From: JBGTKH01 sp041744735 | Lineage (GTDB): Bacteria; Planctomycetota; Planctomycetia; Pirellulales; Pirellulaceae | NCBI GenBank assembly: GCA_041744735.1 | Contig: JBGTKH010000545.1 | Coordinates: forward strand, 1 to 11,390 | Direction of reading: 5' to 3' | DNA length: 11,390 nucleotides | Shown: piece by piece, positions 1 to 7,003 of the stretch | Layout: each line of letters opens with the position of its first letter | Numbering within the stretch: the stretch's first letter is position 1 | Translations under genes and position numbers: made by a program | The notes under the pieces: generated by a model | Told to the model about the DNA's origin: nothing | Seen by the model: only the letters and a program-made list of their open reading frames with translations | Databases searched by the model: none

Positions 1-857
1 CGCTGGGTAAGCGGGTGACGATTGTGAATGGCCAGGCGACGCCGCCGAATTTGGCTTTCATTGATCCGCAGCATCGCATCAAGGTGATTGGCAAAGACGT
101 GCAGTTGGCGGATTTGGACGACATCGAAGTGCTGATTGTTCTCGACACGAGCGCTTGGGCTCAGTTGGGACCGATGGGCGACGTGATTCGCGCGACGAAG
201 GCTCAGAAGCTGATCGTCGATCATCACGTCAGCGCCGACGATTTGGATGGCGAGCCGTTCAAAAACGTTGAGGCCTCCGCCACTGGGCGCTTGGTCGTTG
301 AGGCGGCTGTAGCGTTGGGCGTATCGCTGACACCGGAAATCGCCACGCCGCTGTTTGCCGCGGTGGCCACGGACACGGGCTGGTTTCGTTTCAGTTCGGC
401 CGGCAGCACCACCTATCGCGTGGCGGCCACGCTGATCGACGCCGGCGCGAATCCGGCCGCGATCTACGCCGAGTTGTACGAGCAGGACACCGCTGCTCGC
501 GTCAAGTTGCGCGGCGAAATTCTGGCTCGCCTGGAACTGGATCTCGATGGCCGGCTGGTCCACACGTACGTCCGCCAGCAGGATTTCGAGCAGACCGGCG
601 CGCTGCCCAGCGACACCGAGGACATGATCAACCTGACCCTGGCTATCACCGGCACTCGGTTCGCCGTGATTTTCGTCGAGCAGATGCAGGGCGGCTATAA
701 GATCAGCTTCCGCAGCCGCAGCGATCTGGACTGCAGCAAAATTGCCGAACAATTCGGCGGCGGCGGGCACAAAGCCGCGGCGGGTGCGTTTCTGGAAGGC
801 CCGTTCGACGACGTGCGGGCCACGGTTCTTGACGCTGTGCGCGCGGCCATGCAATAA
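1..857 (+). CDS. nrnA: NrnA-type DHH/DHHA1 phosphoesterase (5' end cut off by window)
   Basis: Cytoplasmic DHH-family phosphoesterase of the NrnA type, which degrades short oligoribonucleotides (nanoRNA) and in some members dephosphorylates pAp. The frame is open from the first complete codon at position 3, and the residues before the GTG at 15 (LGKR) already match the family, so that GTG is internal and the true start lies upstream. Counting from the GTG as residue 1, a metal-binding Asp sits at D44, the DHH signature at 69-71, a further conserved Asp in TDTGWF at 120, and the C-terminal DHHA1 substrate-binding motif GGGGHKAAAG at 248-257. The visible 284 complete codons suggest that roughly 35-40 N-terminal residues, including the first Asp motif, are missing. 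The gene ends with TAA 103 bases before the Rieske gene on the same strand and has no evident functional link to it. Family assignment is firm; exact substrate is inferred. Confidence 0.93.
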   Translation, partial: LGKRVTIVNGQATPPNLAFIDPQHRIKVIGKDVQLADLDDIEVLIVLDTSAWAQLGPMGDVIRATKAQKLIVDHHVSADDLDGEPFKNVEASATGRLVVEAAVALGVSLTPEIATPLFAAVATDTGWFRFSSAGSTTYRVAATLIDAGANPAAIYAELYEQDTAARVKLRGEILARLELDLDGRLVHTYVRQQDFEQTGALPSDTEDMINLTLAITGTRFAVIFVEQMQGGYKISFRSRSDLDCSKIAEQFGGGGHKAAAGAFLEGPFDDVRATVLDAVRAAMQ

Positions 858-946
858 TGCGGCCCAACAGCCACCTGCCCATTCAACCCGCCGCCGCGTC
901 CTGCCGTTGGAACCTGTCCGCCGCCCGCCGATGTGACCTCAAATAC

Positions 947-953
947 GAGGAGG
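947..953 (+). promoter_or_regulatory. Strong Shine-Dalgarno for the Rieske gene
   Basis: GAGGAGG lies seven bases before the ATG at 961, an ideal spacing, and fixes that start codon. The rest of the 858-960 gap is GC-rich and shows no clear promoter or terminator hairpin by eye. Confidence 0.75.
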
Positions 954-960
954 AATTGCG

Positions 961-1584
961 ATGACCGATGCTCATCAAGCCGCAACGACATCCGACCACA
1001 GTGACAACCCGCGTCGTCACTTTCTCGTCGAAGCTGGATGTTGGATTGTCGGTTCCGTCGTCGGCCTGTTTGGCTTGGCCAGCGGCCTGGTCGTGTTCTT
1101 CGATCCGCTGCTGCGCAAGCACAAAGTTCCCGAGTTGTATCAGCAGGACGAATCAGGCGCTGGTGAGGGTTACATTCGCGTGGCCACGCTCGATGCCATT
1201 CCCGACGACGGTGTGCCGCGCCGCTTCCCGGTGATTGCCGACTTAATCGACGCTTGGAACTTTACGCCCCAGCAGCCGGTCGGCGCGGTGTATCTGCGGC
1301 GCGAGAAGGGCGAGCAGAAAGTGACCGTCTTTCACGCGACGTGTCCGCACGCGGGCTGCTCGGTGTCGTACTCGGCCGATCATCACGCCTATCACTGCCC
1401 GTGCCACAACAGCGCCTTTGGTTTGAACGGTGAGAAAGTCAACCGGCCGGGCAAAGAGAACCCCAGCCCCCGGCCGCTGGACGAGTTGGATGTTGACAAG
1501 GAACGGCTGGCCGCCAAAGGCGAGATCTGGGTCAAATTCGTGAATTACTACACCGGCATCCATGAGCAGAAACAGAAGATATGA
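961..1584 (+). CDS. Rieske [2Fe-2S] protein of a cytochrome bc/b6f-type complex
   Basis: Iron-sulfur subunit of a quinol oxidising cytochrome bc-type complex. It takes one electron from quinol at the outer face of the membrane and passes it to a c-type haem. The 207-residue product has an N-terminal NPRRHFL stretch (residues 16-22), which resembles a twin-arginine signal, followed by one hydrophobic segment at about 27-48 that would remain as the membrane anchor. The cluster-binding motifs are canonical: C128-P-H130-A-G-C133 and C146-P-C148-H149-N-S. C128, H130, C146 and H149 bind the cluster, and C133 and C148 can form the stabilising disulfide. The stop codon overlaps the start of the cytochrome b gene (ATGA at 1581-1584), which indicates translational coupling and one complex. 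The tail after residue 185 (VNYYTGIHEQKQKI) is hydrophilic. Called QcrA-like; I give no symbol because it could equally be named petC. Confidence 0.94.
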   Translation: MTDAHQAATTSDHSDNPRRHFLVEAGCWIVGSVVGLFGLASGLVVFFDPLLRKHKVPELYQQDESGAGEGYIRVATLDAIPDDGVPRRFPVIADLIDAWNFTPQQPVGAVYLRREKGEQKVTVFHATCPHAGCSVSYSADHHAYHCPCHNSAFGLNGEKVNRPGKENPSPRPLDELDVDKERLAAKGEIWVKFVNYYTGIHEQKQKI

Positions 1585-4310
1585 AATCCTTCTTTGCCTG
1601 GCTCGACGACCGCACTGGCATCGGGCCGCTGATGCACGAAGCGCTCTATGAAAATATTCCCGGCGGATCGCGCTGGCGATACGTAACCGGCAGCATGCTG
1701 GTGTTTGCGTTCGTCACGCAAGTCATCACCGGTTTGTTTCTCTGGATGGCGTACAGCCCCGGCAGCCAGAACGCTTGGGAGAGCGTCTACTACATCCAAA
1801 ACGAAATGCAGGGCGGCTGGCTGCTGCGCGGCGTGCATCACTTTATGGCTCAAGCGATGGTCGTGCTGCTGCCGCTGCACATGCTGCAAGTGATCGTCGA
1901 CAAGGCGTACAAGGCCCCGCGCGAAATTAATTTCTGGCTCGGGCTGGTGTTGATGTTGTTGGTGTTGGGGCTGAGCCTGACCGGCTATCTGTTGCCTTGG
2001 GATCAGAAGGGCTACTGGGCGACGAAAGTGGCGACGAATCTGATGTCGCTGGCACCCGGCGGTCAATATCTGCAGAAAGTCGTCGTCGGTGGCAGCGACT
2101 ACGGCCATCATACGCTCACGCGGTTTTTCGCGATGCACGCCGGTGTGTTGCCGGCACTGCTGGTGCTGTTCCTGGCGCTGCACGTGGCTATGTTCCGCAA
2201 ACACGGCATCACCGCCGAGCCATCCGCGAAACGGCGCGACCAGTTCTTCTGGCCGCATCAGGTGTTCAAGGACTCGATCGCGTGCCTGATTCTGTTGGTG
2301 ATCGTGCTCGTTGCCGTCGTGCACGCGGACGTCGGCGGCGTGCTGACGGGCGATTTGCCGGTCGAACATCGCGGTGCGGAACTCGGCGCCCCGGCCGATG
2401 CGGCGGAAGAGTATTCGGCGGCCCGGCCCGAATGGTACTTTCTGTTCCTGTTCCAGTTGCTGAAGAAATTCAAGAGCGAATTCTTCGGGGCCATCGTGCT
2501 GCCGGGGCTCGTGATGCTGTTCCTGTTCGCGATGCCGCTGACGGGGAAAGTGAAATATGGCCACATCGTGAATGTCGTCGTGTTCGTGTCGTTGTTAGTC
2601 GGCGCTGTTTATCTCACCGGCGAAGCCATGCACGAGGATCAATACGCGACGCTGCACAAATACGAACCCGGCAAGTACGCCAATGACGAAGTGGCCGAAA
2701 AACGTTACGACGAACCCTTCGACGCTTCGCGAAAATATCTGGCCGCCGTGCAGCAGGGCGAGCAAGAGTACGAACGGGTTCGTGAGTTGATTGAGTTCTA
2801 CGGCATTCCTCGCGACGGCGCTCGGGCACTTCAACGAGACGACCCGGAAACGCAGGGCCCACGGCTGTTCCAACGCAACTGTGCAAGCTGCCACAGCTAC
2901 GTCGACGATGAAGGCAACGGCATCGCGGCCTCGGAAGTCTCCGCGCCGAATCTATACGGCTTCGCCACGCCGGCCTGGTTCCGCCGCATCTTGAGCACGG
3001 ACGATAAAAGCACGGTCGACGTGGAGGGCATCACGAGCCATTCCGTGTTTGGCAAGACGAAGCATGCCAGCGGAGAAATGGTTGACTTCGTGAATGGCAA
3101 CCTGAAGAACTTGCAGGGAGCCAAGAAGCAGTCGCTCGACGATCTAATCGCAACCCTCGCGGCCGAGGCGTCGCTGATCTCGCGGCGCGACGAAGACGCC
3201 AAGGCTCGCGCCGCCGGCACGATCGACCGCGGCCAGAAGGCGCTGTCGATGACGTTCGAGGACACCGCGTGCACGAACTGTCACAAGTTCCACGACAAGG
3301 GCGACATCGGCGCGGCGCCCGATCTGACCGGATACGGTTCGTACCAGTGGCTGAAAGCTTTCATCTCCGACCCGTCCGACGACCGCTTCTACGGCGACAA
3401 CAACGATCGCATGCCCGAATTCGCCCCTCATCCCGAAATGCCGGCGAAGGATTTGCTCACCGAGCACGATGTCGACATGCTGGTCCGCTGGCTGCGCGGC
3501 GATGACAAGAATCTGCACTTGAAGAAATTGGCGCTGGCCGCGGCTGATCAACAGAGTCCCGGCGCGGCACCACAAATCGCGGCGCAGCAGGAAGCCTCGC
3601 CCGCGACACAGCCCACGCCCGCCGAACCCGAATCGCTGGGCGCCCGGCTGTTCAAAACCAACTGTGCACGCTGCCATAGTTATCTCGACGCGGAAGGCCA
3701 AGGTTTCCCCGGTCCGCAGCCGAAGGAGGATGCCTCGCCCAACGGTGGTCCGAATCTGTACGGCTTTGCATCGCGCGGTTGGCTGAACGAGTTTCTCGAT
3801 CCGGAGAAGATCGTCACCAAAGAGTACTTCGGCAACACAGCGCACGCCAAGCAGGACAGTAACGGCAACTACAAAGAGGGCGGCATGGTCGAGTTCGTGG
3901 ACCTGACGCTGAGCGGGCTGAGCAAAGCAGATCGCACGGCGCTCGATCAAGTAATCGCCGCTTTGTCCGCAGAAGCCGCGTTGCCGTCGCAGCATGACGC
4001 CGACGAGGCCGCTACGAACGACGGCACGATCGAAAGCGGCCGCGCTGCGATGATCGACAACTTCGGCTGCACTGACTGCCACAAGTTCCACGACGACGGC
4101 GATCTTGGCATGGGCCCGGACCTGACCGGTTACGGTTCGGTCGAATGGCTGATCGGCATGATCTCCAATCCGAAGGCCGAGCGCTTCTATCCCGAAAGCA
4201 ACGACCGCATGCCCGCCTTCGCGCTGCATCCCGACATGCCCGAGATGAATCGCCTCTCGCCCGATGAACTCCAATCGCTGGCCAAGTGGATTCGCGGCGA
4301 GGAAAAGTAG
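1581..4310 (+). CDS. Cytochrome b (b6/subunit IV type) fused to two tandem dihaem cytochrome c modules
   Basis: Membrane core of the quinol oxidising complex, fused to its own c-type electron acceptor; 909 residues against about 400 for a plain cytochrome b. Residues 1-350 hold about seven membrane helices (near 37-56, 82-104, 116-138, 182-205, 231-249, 302-320, 328-346). Haem b ligands are H86/H100 and H186/H201; the 14-residue gap in the fourth helix is b6-like. The quinol-site PEWY motif is at 283-286. Seven helices would put the C-terminus outside the cytoplasm, where haem c belongs. Four CxxCH motifs follow at 434-438, 564-568, 695-699 and 830-834. Residues about 427-641 and 687-906 are a duplicated dihaem module, joined by an Ala/Pro/Gln-rich linker (about 650-685). 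M611 and M877 in the two NDRMP motifs are candidate axial ligands. The ATG overlaps the Rieske stop. No separate cytochrome c1 gene is present. Confidence 0.93.
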   Translation: MKSFFAWLDDRTGIGPLMHEALYENIPGGSRWRYVTGSMLVFAFVTQVITGLFLWMAYSPGSQNAWESVYYIQNEMQGGWLLRGVHHFMAQAMVVLLPLHMLQVIVDKAYKAPREINFWLGLVLMLLVLGLSLTGYLLPWDQKGYWATKVATNLMSLAPGGQYLQKVVVGGSDYGHHTLTRFFAMHAGVLPALLVLFLALHVAMFRKHGITAEPSAKRRDQFFWPHQVFKDSIACLILLVIVLVAVVHADVGGVLTGDLPVEHRGAELGAPADAAEEYSAARPEWYFLFLFQLLKKFKSEFFGAIVLPGLVMLFLFAMPLTGKVKYGHIVNVVVFVSLLVGAVYLTGEAMHEDQYATLHKYEPGKYANDEVAEKRYDEPFDASRKYLAAVQQGEQEYERVRELIEFYGIPRDGARALQRDDPETQGPRLFQRNCASCHSYVDDEGNGIAASEVSAPNLYGFATPAWFRRILSTDDKSTVDVEGITSHSVFGKTKHASGEMVDFVNGNLKNLQGAKKQSLDDLIATLAAEASLISRRDEDAKARAAGTIDRGQKALSMTFEDTACTNCHKFHDKGDIGAAPDLTGYGSYQWLKAFISDPSDDRFYGDNNDRMPEFAPHPEMPAKDLLTEHDVDMLVRWLRGDDKNLHLKKLALAAADQQSPGAAPQIAAQQEASPATQPTPAEPESLGARLFKTNCARCHSYLDAEGQGFPGPQPKEDASPNGGPNLYGFASRGWLNEFLDPEKIVTKEYFGNTAHAKQDSNGNYKEGGMVEFVDLTLSGLSKADRTALDQVIAALSAEAALPSQHDADEAATNDGTIESGRAAMIDNFGCTDCHKFHDDGDLGMGPDLTGYGSVEWLIGMISNPKAERFYPESNDRMPAFALHPDMPEMNRLSPDELQSLAKWIRGEEK

Positions 4311-4313
4311 GCG

Positions 4314-4411
4314 TTGTCTTAACTGTAGGACGGACGCCCTCGTCCGTCCAACCGGTGATGGTCTCGGCAATCAGACGGACGAGGGCGTCCGTCCTGCGAG
4401 TTTCGAGACAA
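4314..4411. repeat. Long imperfect palindrome, family 1 copy 1 (nested hairpins)
   Basis: A perfect 22-base inverted repeat (arms 4327-4348 and 4374-4395) is built around GGACGGACG-CCCT-CGTCCGTCC, so each arm can also fold on itself. The stem extends outward imperfectly: TTGTCT at 4314-4319 pairs with AGACAA at 4406-4411, and AACT at 4321-4324 with AGTT at 4399-4402. It fills the gap between the convergent cytochrome b and aminotransferase genes and ends eight bases before the aminotransferase stop codon, so it could act as a two-way terminator. A 25-base stretch (4325-4349) recurs exactly at 6792-6816. Confidence 0.88.
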
Positions 4412-4418
4412 ATCGTAA

Positions 4419-5792
4419 TTACACCAGTGGCAGAACCTCGTCGAGACAATCGACGATGAAGTCTGCGTCGTCTCTGGTCAGACACATCGGCGGCTTGATG
4501 CGTACGACGTTGCCGTCAATGCCGCTCTTTCCCAGCAGCAAACCGCGCTGTTTGGCCAGTTCGAGCACTTCCAACGCTTCGCTGCCGGCTGGCTCTTTCG
4601 TCGTGCGATCGCGAACCAACTCGATGCCCAGCATCAGGCCCATACCGCGCACTTCACCGATCAATGCATGACGCTGTTGCAACTCCAACAGCCGCTCTTT
4701 CAAGTGCGTGCCGATGCGGTGAGCATTTTGTTGAATGCCTTCCGCGTCGATCACTTCCAGCGTGGCCAGACCCGCCGCGACGCTGACCGGGTTGCCGCCG
4801 AATGTGTTGAAGTGCACGCGGTTCTTCATCACCGCCGCAATTTCCGGCCGCGTCACACAGGCACCGATTGGCGCACCGTCGGCCAACCCCTTGGCCATCG
4901 TCACCAAATCCGGCGTGACGCCCCAATTTTCAAACCCCCAAAACTTCGTGCCCGTGCGGCCGAGCCCCGTTTGCACTTCATCGGCAATGCACAGCCCGCC
5001 GTGTTTGCGGACGATGTCGTAGACGATTTGAAAATATTCGGGCGGCGGCGTTACGACTCCGCCAACGCCCTGAATCGGTTCGCCGATGAAACAAGCCACC
5101 TGTCCCGTCGTTTCGTGCCGAATCAACGGCTCCACATCCCGCGCGCACTTCAGATCACAACTGGGATACGTCAGACCGTACGGACAACGATAGCAATAGC
5201 CGGGCGTCGCGTGCTTGATGTTGAACGTCGGGTTGGATTTGAATTTCCACGTGCCAACGGCGACCAGTCCCATCGCGCCTTGCGTGCCGCCGTGATAAGC
5301 GTTACGCAGACTGATCACGTCGACGTTTCCCGTGTACTCGCGGGAGGCCAGCACCGCGATCTCGTTCGCCTCGCTGCCGGAATTGGTGAAGTAGCTGGAC
5401 GACAAATGGCTGCCGCTGGGCATGTGCTCGGCCAGCCTCTTGCCAAACAGCCCGATCGTCGGATGCAGATACAGCGTCGTCGTGTGCTGCAACCGGCCGA
5501 CTTGCTCGCGCAGCTTTTCCACGACATACGGATGGCAATGTCCAACGGAAACCGTCACCACGCCGGCAAACGCATCCAAATACTGCTTGCCTGTCTCGTC
5601 CCAGACGTACTGCATGTGGCCTTCGGCAATTAGCAGCGGCTCGCGGTAGTAAGAGATTAGCCCCGGCGAGAGATACTGTTGGCGCAAAGCCAACACCTCA
5701 TCTCGCGGCGGCCCGTCGTACGGCACGGGCCGATGGTCGGTGGCCGGCGGCGAAAGTGAAGAAACGGATTTGAAAGTTGTCCGCGTGGTCAT
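4419..5792 (-). CDS. Class III PLP aminotransferase, AGXT2 (alanine-glyoxylate)-like
   Basis: Cytoplasmic PLP-dependent class III (ornithine/acetylornithine/GABA group) aminotransferase. The closest family I recognise is AGXT2-like alanine-glyoxylate aminotransferase, supported by the segments GHM...YLDAFAGVVTVSVGHCHP (59-88) and HFNTFGGNP (327-335). The 457-residue length is normal. Visible active-site features are NSGSEANE (137-144), the aromatic segment NAYHGG (164-169), D271 in DEVQTG, which pairs with the PLP pyridine nitrogen, and the Schiff-base lysine K301 in MAKG. Four cysteines at 200, 203, 212 and 216 form a compact cluster. The first 25 residues are low in conservation, and the ATG at 5790-5792 lacks a clear Shine-Dalgarno, so the start could be slightly downstream. 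The gene is convergent with the cytochrome gene and divergent from msrA, so it is probably a single transcription unit. The amino donor and acceptor cannot be read from sequence. Confidence 0.9.
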   Translation of the reverse strand: MTTRTTFKSVSSLSPPATDHRPVPYDGPPRDEVLALRQQYLSPGLISYYREPLLIAEGHMQYVWDETGKQYLDAFAGVVTVSVGHCHPYVVEKLREQVGRLQHTTTLYLHPTIGLFGKRLAEHMPSGSHLSSSYFTNSGSEANEIAVLASREYTGNVDVISLRNAYHGGTQGAMGLVAVGTWKFKSNPTFNIKHATPGYCYRCPYGLTYPSCDLKCARDVEPLIRHETTGQVACFIGEPIQGVGGVVTPPPEYFQIVYDIVRKHGGLCIADEVQTGLGRTGTKFWGFENWGVTPDLVTMAKGLADGAPIGACVTRPEIAAVMKNRVHFNTFGGNPVSVAAGLATLEVIDAEGIQQNAHRIGTHLKERLLELQQRHALIGEVRGMGLMLGIELVRDRTTKEPAGSEALEVLELAKQRGLLLGKSGIDGNVVRIKPPMCLTRDDADFIVDCLDEVLPLV

Positions 5793-5834
5793 GTCGTTCG
5801 AGTCAAAAGGGATCTAATTCCGGTGCTTGTCGAG

Positions 5835-5872
5835 TAACCCGTCATTGTAGCTCTGCCGGCCTCGACGGGTTA
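5835..5872. repeat. 9-base inverted repeat in the divergent aminotransferase/msrA gap
   Basis: TAACCCGTC (5835-5843) and its exact reverse complement GACGGGTTA (5864-5872) are separated by 20 bases. It sits 43 bases upstream of the aminotransferase start, so it could be an operator or a leader hairpin for that gene. Function is inferred only from position. Confidence 0.5.
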
Positions 5873-5934
5873 GTGTAGATTTGCGGCGCCGTAACCGGTA
5901 ACATTCAGTCCAGAAACGCATCTGAGAAGACAGT

Positions 5935-5948
5935 GCGGAATTTTCCGC
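5935..5948. promoter_or_regulatory. Small palindrome, candidate operator upstream of msrA
   Basis: GCGGAA-TT-TTCCGC is a perfect 6-base inverted repeat with a 2-base centre, about 63 bases before the preferred msrA ATG. Its size suits a dimeric repressor site, but there is only one copy and no regulator gene nearby. A further 6-base stem (GCTCGG 5977-5982 / CCGAGC 5991-5996) lies between it and the start. Confidence 0.25.
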
Positions 5949-6011
5949 TAAGCAGCCAGAGCCATCCGCGGCGACAGCTCGGTGAGGTCGCCGAGCCACA
6001 CGAGGTCCATC

Positions 6012-6752
6012 ATGCAAGTTCGCACTTGGTTTGCAGCCGCGGCTGTGTTGTTCGTCGTTTCATCGGCCGCGGTGATTTTACTCGGAGGGATGTTTACCAT
6101 GTCGTCAAATTCTGAATCACGTGACCCAGTGTCCTCAGCGCTTAAGCCAACGATGCCCGAGCCCGCCGCGGCCGAGCCAGCCGCGCAGCCGTCTCAAAAA
6201 CGTGAACTCGCCACGTTCGGCGCCGGTTGCTTCTGGTGTACCGAGGCCGTCTTTCTGCAATTGAAGGGGGTTGAGAAGGCCGTCTCGGGTTACAGCGGCG
6301 GCCACGTGCAGAACCCGACGTACCGGCAAGTCTGCAATGGCACGACGGGACACGCCGAGGTGATCCAAATTACGTACGACCCGCAGGTCATTTCGTATGC
6401 GGAATTGCTGGAAGTGTTTTGGCAAACGCACGACCCGACGACGCTCAATCGCCAAGGCAACGACGCGGGTACGCAATATCGCTCGGTCGTTTTCTATCAC
6501 AGCGACGAACAAAAGCGTTTGGCCGAACACTACAAGAAGGAACTCGACGCGGCCGGCGCATTCCACGCGCCGATCGTTACCGAGATCTCGCCCTATCGCG
6601 AGTTTTTCGCCGCCGAGGACTATCACCAGAATTACTACGAAGAGAACCCGTACCAGCCTTATTGTGCGATGCTCATCCGCCCCAAGGTCGAGAAAGTCAA
6701 GAAAGTCTTCAAAGATAAGCTGAAAACCGCAGCCGCAGCGACCGACGACTGA
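6012..6752 (+). CDS. msrA: Exported or membrane-anchored peptide methionine sulfoxide reductase A
   Basis: MsrA reduces methionine S-sulfoxide in proteins back to methionine. I chose the ATG at 6012 (246 residues) because GAGG at 6002-6005 is well spaced before it and because it places a hydrophobic segment (about residues 7-26) at the N-terminus; an in-frame GTG at 5982 would add ten polar residues. The segment acts as a signal peptide or anchor and is followed by an Ala/Pro-rich linker to about residue 62, so the enzyme probably works outside the cytoplasm. Catalytic motif G-C73-F-W-C76 is complete, with GHAE at 113-116, DAGTQYRS at 151-158 and YHQNYYE at 204-210. C218 after NPYQPY is a candidate resolving cysteine; C108 is another. 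There is no fused MsrB domain. The gene stands alone between a divergent aminotransferase and a palindromic repeat. Its electron donor outside the cytoplasm is unknown. Confidence 0.93.
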   Translation: MQVRTWFAAAAVLFVVSSAAVILLGGMFTMSSNSESRDPVSSALKPTMPEPAAAEPAAQPSQKRELATFGAGCFWCTEAVFLQLKGVEKAVSGYSGGHVQNPTYRQVCNGTTGHAEVIQITYDPQVISYAELLEVFWQTHDPTTLNRQGNDAGTQYRSVVFYHSDEQKRLAEHYKKELDAAGAFHAPIVTEISPYREFFAAEDYHQNYYEENPYQPYCAMLIRPKVEKVKKVFKDKLKTAAAATDD

Positions 6753-7003
6753 CTTTCCGACGATCTGGTAGTGATACCATTTGACGAATTCGTAGGACGG
6801 ACGCCCTCGTCCGTCCTATGTTTCACGCGGATTCGCTGTCGGACGAGGGCGTCCGACCTACAAACGGTATCACTACCCACGATCTTGCGTACCCGCCAAC
6901 ACCAACGTCACAATGGTGTGTTGAATCTTAGTACGCCGAGACGATGGCGCGATAGGATCGATCGTGCCATCCTCGGCAAGAGTAGGCGTTGGAGACATGA
7001 GCT
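6753..7003. other. Intergenic region between msrA and the DUF1592 gene
   Basis: This 251-base gap holds the family 1 palindrome (6767-6877) and then about 126 bases leading to the next start. A weak imperfect hairpin (CAACACCA at 6897-6904 against TGGTGTGTTG at 6914-6923) is the only other structure. The short open frames here arise from the palindrome and are not genes. A promoter for the DUF1592 operon should lie in 6880-6990, but I see no convincing -35/-10 pair. Confidence 0.6.
6767..6877. repeat. Long palindrome, family 1 copy 2, with extra outer arms
   Basis: The inner inverted repeat (6792-6813 / 6840-6861, one mismatch) matches the copy at 4325-4395 in its arms but not in its loop. 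An outer inverted repeat, GGTAGTGATACCATTT (6767-6782) against AAACGGTATCACTACC (6862-6877), matches at 15 of 16 positions and is absent from copy 1. The 7-mer ACGATCT flanks the whole structure (6760-6766 and 6879-6885). It lies 14 bases after the msrA stop codon and may end its transcript. Confidence 0.88.

Noticed and set aside
1548..2564. A 338-codon minus-strand frame opposite Rieske/cytochrome b
   Set aside because: Very rich in His, Gln and Arg from the reverse reading of membrane helices; no domain, and the plus strand is certain.
1997..2686. A 229-codon plus-strand frame inside cytochrome b
   Set aside because: Arg/Ala/Gly-rich out-of-frame translation of conserved cytochrome b helices.
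3144..4370. A 408-codon open frame on the minus strand opposite the haem c modules
   Set aside because: It runs antisense to clearly conserved cytochrome motifs and gives low-complexity, Arg/His/Gln-rich protein with no recognisable domain; a GC-rich shadow frame.
4668..5633. A 321-codon plus-strand frame opposite the aminotransferase
   Set aside because: The minus strand carries all class III aminotransferase motifs over the same stretch; this product has no family features.
5844..5849. TACAAT on the minus strand as a -10 box for the aminotransferase
   Set aside because: No acceptable -35 element 16-18 bases upstream, and it lies within the loop of an inverted repeat.
5982..6011. GTG at 5982 as the msrA start
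   Set aside because: The ATG at 6012 has GAGG at good spacing and puts the hydrophobic segment at the N-terminus; the extra ten residues look like leader RNA.
4325..6861. Short open frames rich in TDALVR/TDEGVR/GRTPSS peptides near 4330-4400 and 6780-6860
   Set aside because: They are translations of the family 1 palindrome; the same peptides would arise wherever the repeat lies.
6897..6923. Imperfect hairpin CAACACCA/TGGTGTGTTG
   Set aside because: Short, with a two-base bulge and no T-run; within what chance allows.
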